NCBI RefSeq assembly: GCF_014203545.1
Contig: NZ_JACHJG010000007.1
Coordinates: 237,391-301,390 of the forward strand
Source of the DNA: Streptomyces netropsis
Lineage (GTDB): Bacteria > Actinomycetota > Actinomycetes > Streptomycetales > Streptomycetaceae
Direction of reading: 5' to 3'
DNA length: 64,000 nucleotides
Positions within the stretch are counted from its first letter, which is position 1; every line of letters starts with the position of its first letter. The notes under the pieces were generated by a model. That model saw nothing but the letters and a program-made list of their open reading frames with translations, was not told the DNA's origin and did no database searches. The position numbers and the translations under genes are program-made. This document shows, piece after piece, positions 55,762 to 63,873 of this stretch.

Positions 55762-57099
55762 CTACCGCACGGCGCCGGTGACGAGCCAGCGGCCGGAGCG
55801 GGTGCGGGTCCACAGGGTCAGCATGCGGACCGTCATCATCAGCGTCATCGCCCACCACAGCGCCGTCAGCCCGCCGCCGAACGTGGGGACGAGCAGTGCG
55901 ACGGGCGCGAAGGCGGCGAGGACCAGCAGCATCGCCCAGGCCAGGTAGGGGCCGTCACCGGCGCCCATCAGGACGCCGTCCAGGATGAAGACGACGCCCG
56001 CGACGGGCTGGCTGAGCGCCACGACCAGGAGCGCGGGAAGCAGTGCGTCCCGTACGGCCGGGTCGGAAGTGAACAGCGGGACGAACACCGGGCGTGAGGC
56101 CACGACCAGCACCCCGAGCACCACGCCCGCGCCGATGCCCCACTGGACCATGCGGCGGCAGACGGCGCGCGCTCCGTCGGGGTCGTCCGCCCCGAGGTAG
56201 CGGCCTATGATCGCCTGTCCCGCGATGGCTATGGCGTCCAGCGCGAAGGCGAGCAGGCTCCACAGGGTCAGCACGATCTGGTGGGCGGCGATGTCGGTGT
56301 CGCCCAGCCGGGCCGCGACCGCCGTGGCGATCATGAGGACGGCGCGCAGCGAGAGGGTGCGGACGAGCAGCGGCACCCCGGCCTGGGCGCAGGCCCGTAT
56401 GCCGGCGGCGTCGGGGCGCAGCGAAGCGCCGTGGCGTCGTGCGCCGCGTACGACGACGGCGAGGTAGACGGCGGCCATGGCGCACTGGGCGATGACCGTG
56501 CCCCAGGCGGAGCCGGCGATGCCGAGGCCGGCGCCGTAGACCAGGAGGACGTTGAGCGCGGCGTTGGCGGCGAATCCGCCGACGGCGACGTACAGCGGGG
56601 TCCTGGTGTCCTGTAGGCCGCGCAGCACGCCGGTGGCGGCGAGCACGACGAGCATGGCGGGTATGCCGAGCGAGCTCACCCGCAGATAGGTCGTGGCGTA
56701 GGGGGCGGCCGTCGGTGAGGCGCCGAAGAGCTCCACCAGCGCGGGGGCGGTGGGCAGGACGACGGCGATGACGGCGGCGCCGAGCAGGAGGGCGAGCCAG
56801 ATGCCGTCCATGCCCTGGCGGATGGCGGCCGGGAGGTCACCGGCGCCGACGCGGCGGGCGACGGCGGCGGTGGTGGCGTACGCGAGGAAGACGAAGACGC
56901 TGACGGCCGTCGTCAGGAGCGCCGCCGCGACGCCGAGTCCGGCGAGTTGCGGGGTGCCCAGGTGGCCCACGACGGCGCTGTCGGCCATCACGAAGAGGGG
57001 CTCCGCGACGAGGGCGCCGAAGGCCGGCACGGCCAGGGCGACGATCTCGCGGTCGTGCCGGCGGAGGCCGCGCCGGTCGCGTATGTGGGCCTGGGTCAT
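55762..57099 (-). CDS. MATE family efflux transporter
   Basis: A 445-aa, 12-helix exporter of the multidrug and toxic compound extrusion family. Typical parts are IVALAVPAFGALVAEPLFVMADSAVVG, GLGVAAALLTTAVSVFVFL and HQIVLTLWSLLAFALDAIAIAGQ. It resembles the DinF-like branch, which has a Pro and Asp in helix 1. The ATG at 57099 is chosen; a TTG three codons upstream is the other option. Substrate unknown. Confidence 0.9.
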   Translation of the reverse strand: MTQAHIRDRRGLRRHDREIVALAVPAFGALVAEPLFVMADSAVVGHLGTPQLAGLGVAAALLTTAVSVFVFLAYATTAAVARRVGAGDLPAAIRQGMDGIWLALLLGAAVIAVVLPTAPALVELFGASPTAAPYATTYLRVSSLGIPAMLVVLAATGVLRGLQDTRTPLYVAVGGFAANAALNVLLVYGAGLGIAGSAWGTVIAQCAMAAVYLAVVVRGARRHGASLRPDAAGIRACAQAGVPLLVRTLSLRAVLMIATAVAARLGDTDIAAHQIVLTLWSLLAFALDAIAIAGQAIIGRYLGADDPDGARAVCRRMVQWGIGAGVVLGVLVVASRPVFVPLFTSDPAVRDALLPALLVVALSQPVAGVVFILDGVLMGAGDGPYLAWAMLLVLAAFAPVALLVPTFGGGLTALWWAMTLMMTVRMLTLWTRTRSGRWLVTGAVR

Positions 57100-57287
57100 G
57101 GGCCCCAATGTAATCTTCCACAGGTAATTGGTGCAACTATCCCGTGACCCTTACCGTTCGCTGCTGTGGGTGATCTTCTCTGCGTCGTTTGTCGTGATCT
57201 TCGGCCAGCCGGGAAAGTTTTTCTCCTCAACAGCCCGTGGATGTTAAAAGCGCAGGTCAGAGGGGTGGGAGCCAAGTGATTGTGTGT

Positions 57288-57376
57288 TTGTCCACAGTGG
57301 TTTCCCCCGTGCCGTGCACAGGTTCCACGGACTTCTCCACAGGATGGGGGCCTTCATCCACATGCCCTGTGGATAA
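57288..57376. promoter_or_regulatory. DnaA-box cluster upstream of dnaB
   Basis: In the 470-bp gene-free gap between the MATE gene and dnaB there are boxes TTGTCCACA (57288-57296), TTCTCCACA (57333-57341), TCATCCACA (57354-57362) and TTATCCACA on the minus strand (57368-57376). The last is perfect, and all lie about 195-280 bp before the dnaB start. They may link helicase gene expression to DnaA. Motifs seen; role inferred. Confidence 0.65.
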
Positions 57377-57569
57377 CCAGATTGGCTGACGGTGCCCGCG
57401 GGCCTACCGTGGACCGGCGCCCACCGTCTGTTCCCGTCTCGGAAACCTTGCGAGACCGACACGAACTCGACGCGTCATTACCGGAGTCGGGCGTCCTAAT
57501 TGTCAGAGCCGTGCCGTAAGAAAGAGTGGCACGGCGAGGTCCGCGTCGCGGACGGGAGGAGGTGGCGGG

Positions 57570-59057
57570 GTGAGCATCCCCGAGCCCATGGACGACCCCT
57601 GGGCGGACGCCGGCCCCAGCGACCGGCTCCCGGTCTCCCGCCCTCGCCGTGGCGACGGCGGCGGCCGCCGTGACCAGGCCGCGCAGCACGACCGCGGCGG
57701 CGACGACAGCGGTTCCTGGTCCTCCCAGGGCGGCTTCGAGCGCGTCCCCCCGCAGGACCTCGATGCCGAGCAGTCCGTCCTCGGCGGCATGCTGCTCTCC
57801 AAGGACGCCATCGCCGACGTCGTCGAGGTCCTCAAGGGCAACGACTTCTACCGCCCGGCGCACGAGACCGTCTATCAGGCGATCCTCGACCTCTACGCCA
57901 AGGGCGAGCCCGCCGACCCCATCACCGTCGCGGCCGAGCTGACCAAGCGCGGCGAGATCACCCGCGTCGGCGGCGCCGCGTATCTGCACACCCTGGTCCA
58001 GTCCGTCCCGACCGCGGCCAACGCCGAGTACTACGCCGAGATCGTCCACGAGCGGGCCGTGCTGCGCCGCCTGGTCGAGGCGGGCACGCGGATCACGCAG
58101 ATGGGATACGCGGCCGACGGCGACGTCGACGACATCGTCAACAAGGCCCAGGCCGAGGTCTACGCGGTCACCGAGCAGCGCACCAGCGAGGACTATCTGC
58201 CGCTCGGCGACATCATGGAGGGCGCGCTCGACGAGATCGAGGCCATCGGTTCGCGCAGTGGTGAGATGACCGGCGTCCCCACCGGCTTCACCGACCTCGA
58301 CTCCCTGACGAACGGTCTGCACCCCGGCCAGATGATCGTCATCGCGGCCCGTCCCGCCATGGGTAAGTCGACCCTGGCGCTGGACTTCGCCCGAGCCTGC
58401 TCGATCAAGCACAAGATGCCGAGCGTGATCTTCTCGCTCGAAATGGGCCGCAACGAGATCGCGATGCGTCTGCTGTCCGCAGAGGCCCGGGTGGCGCTGC
58501 ACCACATGCGCTCCGGCTCCATGACCGACGAGGACTGGACCCGGCTCGCGCGGCGGATGCCCGATGTGTCCGAGGCCCCGCTGTTCATCGACGATTCGCC
58601 GAACCTGTCGATGATGGAGATCCGCGCGAAGTGCCGGCGGCTCAAGCAGCGCAGCGGCATCAAGCTCGTGATCATCGACTATCTGCAGCTGATGCAGGCC
58701 GGTGGCGCCAAGCGCGCCGAGAGCCGCCAGCAAGAGGTCTCGGACATGTCCCGAAACCTCAAGCTGCTGGCCAAGGAGCTGGAGCTGCCGGTCATCGCCC
58801 TGTCGCAGCTGAACCGTGGCCCCGAGCAGCGCACGGACAAGAAGCCGATGGTCTCCGACCTCCGTGAGTCGGGCTCCATCGAGCAGGACGCCGACATGGT
58901 CATCCTTCTCCACCGCGAGGACGCGTACGAGAAGGAGTCACCGCGCGCCGGTGAGGCGGACATCATCGTCGGCAAGCACCGAAACGGTCCGACGGCCACG
59001 ATCACGGTGGCCTTCCAGGGCCACTACTCCCGCTTCGTGGACATGGCGGGAGCCTGA
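57570..59057 (+). CDS. dnaB: Replicative DNA helicase DnaB
   Basis: A 495-aa hexameric helicase. The N-terminal domain starts about residue 50 (RVPPQDLDAEQSVLGGMLLS). The RecA-like C-terminal domain has Walker A ARPAMGKSTLALDFAR and Walker B KLVIIDYLQLM, with ALSQLNRGPEQR and GSIEQDADMVI. No intein is present. A 45-residue disordered N-terminal extension is Asp/Arg-rich. GGAGGAGG precedes the GTG. Confidence 0.97.
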   Translation: MSIPEPMDDPWADAGPSDRLPVSRPRRGDGGGRRDQAAQHDRGGDDSGSWSSQGGFERVPPQDLDAEQSVLGGMLLSKDAIADVVEVLKGNDFYRPAHETVYQAILDLYAKGEPADPITVAAELTKRGEITRVGGAAYLHTLVQSVPTAANAEYYAEIVHERAVLRRLVEAGTRITQMGYAADGDVDDIVNKAQAEVYAVTEQRTSEDYLPLGDIMEGALDEIEAIGSRSGEMTGVPTGFTDLDSLTNGLHPGQMIVIAARPAMGKSTLALDFARACSIKHKMPSVIFSLEMGRNEIAMRLLSAEARVALHHMRSGSMTDEDWTRLARRMPDVSEAPLFIDDSPNLSMMEIRAKCRRLKQRSGIKLVIIDYLQLMQAGGAKRAESRQQEVSDMSRNLKLLAKELELPVIALSQLNRGPEQRTDKKPMVSDLRESGSIEQDADMVILLHREDAYEKESPRAGEADIIVGKHRNGPTATITVAFQGHYSRFVDMAGA

Positions 59058-59190
59058 CCGAGGCGGGTGCAGTGGTACGTCGAGCGGTTCGGCGTACTCG
59101 CGGTCCATGAGGGCGCGTGCGCGGCGCAACCGAGCCGGCTCCTCGGGTGTCACCCGCGGAGCACGTGGCCCGTGACTCCCGGACGGGCGC

Positions 59191-59754
59191 TCAGCGCCTC
59201 GTCTCGTACCTGGTCAGGATCACGCCGCAGGGAAACGTCCGCGTCTCCACCAGGTTCAGGTTCACCCAGTTGTCCAGCGCCGTGAAGAACGGCGTGCCGC
59301 CGCCCACCAGGACCGGCGCGGTGGCCAGCACGTACTCGTCAATCAGCCCGGCCCGCATGGCCGCCCCGGCGAGCGTCGCGCCGCCGATGTCCATCGGGCC
59401 GCCGTCCTCGGCCTTGAGCCGGGTGATCTCGGCGACCGCGTCGCCGGTGACCAGGCGGGTGTTCCAGTCGACCTTGTCGATCGTCGAGGAGAACACCACC
59501 TTCGACATGTCCAGCCAGCGGCGCGCGAACTCGATCTCCGCCGGGGTGGCGTTGGGTTGCCGGCCGCCGGTCGGCCAGTAGGAGCTCATCGTCTGCCACA
59601 GCTTGCGCCCGTACAGCGACAGGTCGGTCGCCTGCAACTGGTCGGACCAGAACTGGAACAGCTCGCCGCTCGGCACGCTCCAGCCGATGTCGTCGCCGGG
59701 CGCGGCGATGTAGCCGTCCAGGGTCAGGTTCATGCCGTAGATCAATTTCCGCAT
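59191..59754 (-). CDS. Dihydrofolate reductase-like (RibD C-terminal domain) protein
   Basis: A 187-aa protein of the DHFR/RibD-C fold. It begins RKLIYGMNLTLDGYIAAPGDD and has LYGRKLWQTMSSYW and GGATLAGAAMRAGLIDEYVL, characteristic of NADPH-binding reductases of unknown substrate common in actinobacteria. The ATG at 59754 is the canonical start; the 18 extra upstream codons are not conserved. The 59058-59190 gap has no gene. Confidence 0.9.
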   Translation of the reverse strand: MRKLIYGMNLTLDGYIAAPGDDIGWSVPSGELFQFWSDQLQATDLSLYGRKLWQTMSSYWPTGGRQPNATPAEIEFARRWLDMSKVVFSSTIDKVDWNTRLVTGDAVAEITRLKAEDGGPMDIGGATLAGAAMRAGLIDEYVLATAPVLVGGGTPFFTALDNWVNLNLVETRTFPCGVILTRYETRR

Positions 59755-59846
59755 GGCGCCAGCATTCCGTGAGTCGGTCTCACGCGGACGGACCGGCGCG
59801 GGCGCCACTGGCTGTGACCATCAGGACCGGCTGGTCCAGCCGCGTT

Positions 59847-60590
59847 CTAACTCGGCTCGGCAGTGCCGCCTGAGGGCGTTCCGGGTTCCGCGTGGAGGAT
59901 CTCGCGGGCCTGCTTCGCGGCGCGGGCGGTGCTCTCGGAGACGAAGTCGAGGAAGCGGGCGATGTTCTCCAGGCGGTCGGCGGCCGGGGTGCCGGAGCCG
60001 AGGACGGGGACGCCCTGCCGTGCGATTTCGACGATCTTTGCGATGGACCGGGCGCTGGCCATCATCGACTGGTACCAGACGTCGTCGTCGACGACGTAGC
60101 GCTCGCGGCGACGTTCATCGCGTTCCCGGCGGACGAGGCCTTGGCTCTCGAGGTACGTGATCGCTTTGGAGATGGACGCCGGGCTGACCTGGAGGCGCTG
60201 GGCGAGTTCGGACGCGGTGAGGCTGCCCGCGTCGGTGAGGGTGAGGCAGGCCAGCACCCTCGACATCATCGTGGGCATGCCCGACGCCATCATGACGGTG
60301 GTGAACACCTCCTCGTACTCGCGCACCGCCCCGGCATCGCGTCCGTAGGCCTGCGGGAGCGCCTCCGCCTCCCGGGGCGTGGCCTGCCTGCGCCGTTGGG
60401 TGCGGCGTTCGGTGGCGCGGTGGGCCAGGTCAGCGCGGTAGGCCGTGGGGCCGCCGTTGCGCATGACCTCGCGCGTGATGGTCGAGGTCGGGCGATCGAG
60501 GCGTCTGGCGATCTCCGCGTAGGCGAGGCCGTCGGCCAGTCCCAGCGCGATCTGCTGACGTTCCTGCTGGGTGAGTCTGCCTCCCGGCAT
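59847..60590 (-). CDS. MarR/GbsR-type regulator with an N-terminal IS30-like HTH
   Basis: A 247-aa protein with two DNA-binding parts. Residues about 1-50 (LTQQERQQIALGLADGLAYA, RLDRPTSTITREVMRNGG) resemble the helix-turn-helix of IS30-type transposases. Residues about 90-200 are a winged helix of the MarR/GbsR type (LTASELAQRLQVSPASISKA, LVRRERDERRRERYVV). It is divergent from the DUF4097-ABC operon and probably controls it. No transposase catalytic domain is present. GGAG precedes the ATG. Confidence 0.85.
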   Translation of the reverse strand: MPGGRLTQQERQQIALGLADGLAYAEIARRLDRPTSTITREVMRNGGPTAYRADLAHRATERRTQRRRQATPREAEALPQAYGRDAGAVREYEEVFTTVMMASGMPTMMSRVLACLTLTDAGSLTASELAQRLQVSPASISKAITYLESQGLVRRERDERRRERYVVDDDVWYQSMMASARSIAKIVEIARQGVPVLGSGTPAADRLENIARFLDFVSESTARAAKQAREILHAEPGTPSGGTAEPS

Positions 60591-60654
60591 CGCGGTCTCC
60601 TTTGTGATCCTTCGTGCCCCTTGGCTCCTCCAGTATAGCGTTCACTTCCATTCC

Positions 60655-60780
60655 ATTGCAACGAACGGATGGCTGACGTTGCGTTACCCAGCAAGGGCAT
60701 TGCAACGACTTTATGGCTCTGACCTGCAATGATGATGATTACGCGCAACGAAGTTGTTGCGGGAAGTTCGAACGCAACGT
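60655..60780. promoter_or_regulatory. Operator-like cluster in the divergent promoter
   Basis: The gap between the divergent regulator and the DUF4097 gene has repeated YGCAACG/CGTTGCR motifs: ATTGCAACGA at about 60655-60664 and 60699-60708, CGTTGCG near 60677, and the palindrome CGCAAC-GAAGTT-GTTGCG at 60744-60761, then CGCAACG near 60773. Regularly recurring copies suggest binding by the adjacent regulator. Confidence 0.6.
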
Positions 60781-60822
60781 AGCTTTTCCCTCATCGGAAA
60801 CAACGAGTTGAAGGAAAACATC

Positions 60823-61491
60823 ATGCAGAAGTTCGCCACCACCGCCCCGATCGCCGCCGTCCTCGACATCCCCGCCGGGAGCGTCCGGTTCATCGCCGCC
60901 CACCGCGCCGACACCACGGTCGAGGTCCTGCCCGCCAACGCCGCGAAGAGCCGCGATGTGAAGGCGGCCGAGCAGATCACGGTCGAATACGGCGACGGCG
61001 TCCTGCGGATCGCGGCCCCGGCCGCGAAGAACCAGTACTTCGGCCCGTCCGGGTCGGTCGAGGTGACGGTCCAGCTGCCCGCGGGTTCCCGGGTCGAGGC
61101 GAAGGCGGCCGCCGCCGAGTTCCGGGGCGTCGGGCGGCTCGGCGACGTCGTCTTCGAGGGCGCGCAGGGCCCGGTCAAGCTCGACGAGGCCGCGAGCGTC
61201 CGCCTGACCGTTCTCGACGGTGACGTCTCGGTCGGCCGCCTGGGCGGTCCCGCGGAGATCAGCACCCAGCGGGGCGGCATCCACATCGCCGAGGCCATGA
61301 GCGGCACGGTCACCCTGAGCGCCCAGCAGGGCGACATCTCGGTCGGCGCCGCCCGCGGTGTCTCCGCCTCCCTGGACGCCGGCACCGGCTACGGCCGGAT
61401 TCACAACTCGCTCAAGAACGCCGAGGGCGACGCCGCCCTGAACATCCACGCGACCACCGCCCACGGCGACATCGCCGCCCGCAGCCTCTGA
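60823..61491 (+). CDS. DUF4097 domain beta-solenoid protein
   Basis: A 222-aa protein without signal peptide or membrane helix. It has short repeated beta strands with VTVQLPAGSRVEAKAAAAEF, GDVSVGRLGGPAEISTQRGG and TTAHGDIAARS, typical of DUF4097 (adhesin-like) proteins. AAGGAAA precedes the ATG. It lies 26 bp before the ABC ATPase gene in one operon. In related operons such proteins accompany DrrAB-type transporters and their regulators. The role is unknown. Confidence 0.87.
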   Translation: MQKFATTAPIAAVLDIPAGSVRFIAAHRADTTVEVLPANAAKSRDVKAAEQITVEYGDGVLRIAAPAAKNQYFGPSGSVEVTVQLPAGSRVEAKAAAAEFRGVGRLGDVVFEGAQGPVKLDEAASVRLTVLDGDVSVGRLGGPAEISTQRGGIHIAEAMSGTVTLSAQQGDISVGAARGVSASLDAGTGYGRIHNSLKNAEGDAALNIHATTAHGDIAARSL

Positions 61492-61517
61492 CCCGTAGCC
61501 TCCAAGGAGCAACCACC

Positions 61518-62480
61518 ATGACCAGCTTGGCCATCGCGGCGAACGGGCTGCGCAAGTCCTACGGTGACAAGGTCGTCCTCGACGGCGTCGACCTGGCCGT
61601 CCCCGAAGGAACGATCTTCTCCCTGCTCGGCCCGAACGGCGCCGGCAAGACCACCGCCGTCAAGATCCTCTCCACCCTCGTCTCCGCCGACCCCGGCACC
61701 GGCAGCATCCACATCGGTGGCCACGATCTGGCCGTCGACCCGCAGGCGGTGCGTGGCGCGATCGGTGTCACCGGGCAGTTCTCCGCTGTCGACGGGCTGA
61801 TCACGGGGGAGGAGAACATGCTCCTCATGGCGGACCTGCACCACTTGTCCAAGCGTGAGGGGCGGCGGGTCGCTGCCGAGCTGCTGGAGCGTTTCGACCT
61901 GGTGGAGGCGGCGAAGAAGCCCGCCTCCACCTACTCCGGGGGCATGAAGCGCCGTCTGGACATCGCCATGACGCTGGTCGGCAGCCCGCGGATCATCTTC
62001 CTCGACGAGCCGACCACCGGCCTCGACCCGCGCAGCCGTCACAACATGTGGCAGATCATCCGCGAGCTCGTCTCCGACGGGGTGACGGTCTTCCTCACCA
62101 CCCAGTACCTGGAGGAGGCCGACGAGCTCGCCGACCGCATCGCCGTGCTCAACGACGGCAGGATCGCTGCCCAGGGCACCGCCGAGGAGCTCAAGCGCCT
62201 CATCCCCGGCGGGCACGTCCGGCTCCGCTTCACCGACCCTGCCGCGTACCGGTCCGCCGCCTCCGCACTGCGCGAGACCACCCGGGACGACGAGGCGCTG
62301 TCACTGCAGATCCCCAGCGACGGCAGCCAGCGCGAGCTGCGCTCCCTCCTCGACTGGCTCGACTCCGCCGGCATCGAGGCCGACGAGCTCACCGTGCACA
62401 CCCCCGACCTCGACGACGTGTTCTTCGCCCTGACCAGCGGCACCACCGTGCCCAACCAGCCCAAGGAAGCAGTCCGATGA
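61518..62480 (+). CDS. ABC transporter ATP-binding protein (DrrA-type)
   Basis: A 320-aa ATPase of the daunorubicin-resistance type. Walker A GPNGAGKTTAVKIL, Q-loop region VTGQFSAVDGLITGEENM, signature YSGGMKRRLDIAM, Walker B IIFLDEPTTGLDP and the C-terminal dimerisation part of about 90 residues. AAGGAG precedes the ATG. It pairs with the permease whose start overlaps its stop (ATGA). The exported compound is unknown. Confidence 0.94.
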   Translation: MTSLAIAANGLRKSYGDKVVLDGVDLAVPEGTIFSLLGPNGAGKTTAVKILSTLVSADPGTGSIHIGGHDLAVDPQAVRGAIGVTGQFSAVDGLITGEENMLLMADLHHLSKREGRRVAAELLERFDLVEAAKKPASTYSGGMKRRLDIAMTLVGSPRIIFLDEPTTGLDPRSRHNMWQIIRELVSDGVTVFLTTQYLEEADELADRIAVLNDGRIAAQGTAEELKRLIPGGHVRLRFTDPAAYRSAASALRETTRDDEALSLQIPSDGSQRELRSLLDWLDSAGIEADELTVHTPDLDDVFFALTSGTTVPNQPKEAVR

Positions 62481-63262
62481 GCGCCTTCTCCCTCGCCCTG
62501 CGCGACTCGTCCACGATGCTGCGCCGCAACCTCCTGCACGCGCGCCGCTACCCGTCCCTCACTCTGAACCTGCTGCTCACGCCGATCATGCTGCTGTTGC
62601 TCTTCGTCTACATCTTCGGCGACGTGATGAGCGCGGGCATCGGTGGCGGCGGCCGCTCCGAGTACATCGCCTACCTCGTGCCGGGCCTCCTGCTGATGAC
62701 CATCGGCAGCACCACGATCGGGACCGCGGTGTCGGTCTCCAACGACATGACCGAGGGCATCATCGCCCGCTTCCGCACCATGGCGATCCACCGCGGCTCC
62801 GTGCTCATCGGGCACGTCATCGGCAGCGTGCTGCAATCGATCGCCAGCGTGGTCCTCGTCGGCGCCGTCGCCGTGGCCATCGGCTTCCGGTCCACCGACG
62901 CCACGGTCCTGGAATGGCTGGCCGCGTTCGGACTGCTCGTGCTCTTCGCCCTGGCACTCACCTGGATCGCGGTCGGCATGGGCCTCATCAGCCCGAACGC
63001 CGAGGCCGCCAGCAACAACGCGCTGCCGATGATCCTCCTGCCGCTCCTGTCCAGCGCCTTCGTCCCCGTCGACGGAATGCCGGGCTGGTTCCAGCCCATC
63101 GCCGAGTACCAGCCGTTCACGCCCGCCATCGAGACCCTGCGCGGACTGCTGCTCGGCACCGAGATCGGCCACAACGGATGGCTCGCGGTCGCCTGGTGCC
63201 TGGGACTCACGGTGCTCGGCTACTTCTGGTCGACCTCGAAGTTCAACCAGGACCCGAAGTAA
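62477..63262 (+). CDS. ABC transporter permease (DrrB/ABC-2 type)
   Basis: A 261-aa membrane protein with six helices. The ABC-2 signature is clear: RYPSLTLNLLLTPIMLLLLF, the loop EGIIARFRTMAIHRGSVLIGH and the LSSAFVPVDGMPGWFQPIAEYQPFTP motif. It forms the exporter with the DrrA-type ATPase, and the ATGA overlap suggests coupled translation. Confidence 0.94.
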   Translation: MSAFSLALRDSSTMLRRNLLHARRYPSLTLNLLLTPIMLLLLFVYIFGDVMSAGIGGGGRSEYIAYLVPGLLLMTIGSTTIGTAVSVSNDMTEGIIARFRTMAIHRGSVLIGHVIGSVLQSIASVVLVGAVAVAIGFRSTDATVLEWLAAFGLLVLFALALTWIAVGMGLISPNAEAASNNALPMILLPLLSSAFVPVDGMPGWFQPIAEYQPFTPAIETLRGLLLGTEIGHNGWLAVAWCLGLTVLGYFWSTSKFNQDPK

Positions 63263-63351
63263 CCGCCGTGACAGCGCGGGCAGCCTCCCGCAACTCCTTC
63301 CGCCCGAGGGCGGCGTACCCCGACACCGCGTCGACCTACGCCGCCCCTCCA

Positions 63352-63408
63352 CCTCCACCGACCTCGCCCCTGCCCGGGAATCCCGGACAGGGGCGAGGTC
63401 GGTGGAGG
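63352..63408. terminator. Long hairpin after the ABC operon
   Basis: A 57-nt inverted repeat with arms of about 21 bp, starting CCTCCACCGACCTCGCCCCT, between the permease and the convergent monooxygenase gene. Likely bidirectional terminator. Confidence 0.85.
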
Positions 63409-63428
63409 CGTTCATGAACGGCGCGGCG

Positions 63429-63773
63429 TCACCGGGCTGCCGGAGGCTGCGCTCCGGTCCGGTCGGCCGGCTCGTAGGGGCTGTGCATGGTGAGGAAGCG
63501 GATGTCGAGGTCCGTCTCCAGGTAGTCCATGCGCCGCTCCCAGAAGGCCTGCATGTGAGGGAGGGCGAGGTGGGCGTCGAGATCGGCCTGGGAGCGCCAG
63601 GCCTCGTAGAAGACGAAGGCGCCGGGGTCGTTGCGATCTTCGTGGAAGTGGTACTCCAGGCAGCCGGATTCCTGCCGGGTCGGCTCGACGAACGAGAGCA
63701 GAAGCTGCTTCAACTCCTCGGCTCGTTCGGGTTTGGGATGAGCGGTGCCGACGAGTGCGAATGGCTGAGGCAT
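63429..63773 (-). CDS. Antibiotic biosynthesis monooxygenase (ABM) domain protein
   Basis: A 114-aa single-domain ABM protein. The fold signature is ALVGTAHPKPERAEELKQLL and the QESGCLEYHFHED segment, with FVFYEAWRSQADLDAHLALPH. Such proteins act as quinol or heme monooxygenases or detoxification enzymes. The ATG at 63773 has GGGAGAGA upstream. It is divergent from an ArsR regulator gene, and an operator is visible between them. Confidence 0.9.
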   Translation of the reverse strand: MPQPFALVGTAHPKPERAEELKQLLLSFVEPTRQESGCLEYHFHEDRNDPGAFVFYEAWRSQADLDAHLALPHMQAFWERRMDYLETDLDIRFLTMHSPYEPADRTGAQPPAAR

Positions 63774-63792
63774 ACGGGGTTCTCTCCCTGAC

Positions 63793-63845
63793 AGGTACGA
63801 CTGATCTCGTACCTGCCGGACGCTACCCAACTTGTAGGTACGATG
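63793..63845. promoter_or_regulatory. Probable ArsR-type operator
   Basis: CAGGTACGA-CTGATC-TCGTACCTG, a perfect 9-bp inverted repeat at 63793-63816 just upstream of the ABM start, with a further TAGGTACGATG copy at about 63835-63845 near the ArsR gene. Likely site of the divergent regulator. Confidence 0.7.
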
Positions 63846-63873
63846 CAATCCATACCTGAAGGGAGTGTTCCGA

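Noticed and set aside
59847..60590. Insertion sequence of the IS30 family
   Set aside because: Only the helix-turn-helix resembles IS30; the rest is a MarR/GbsR-type domain, there is no DDE catalytic domain and no terminal inverted repeats were seen.
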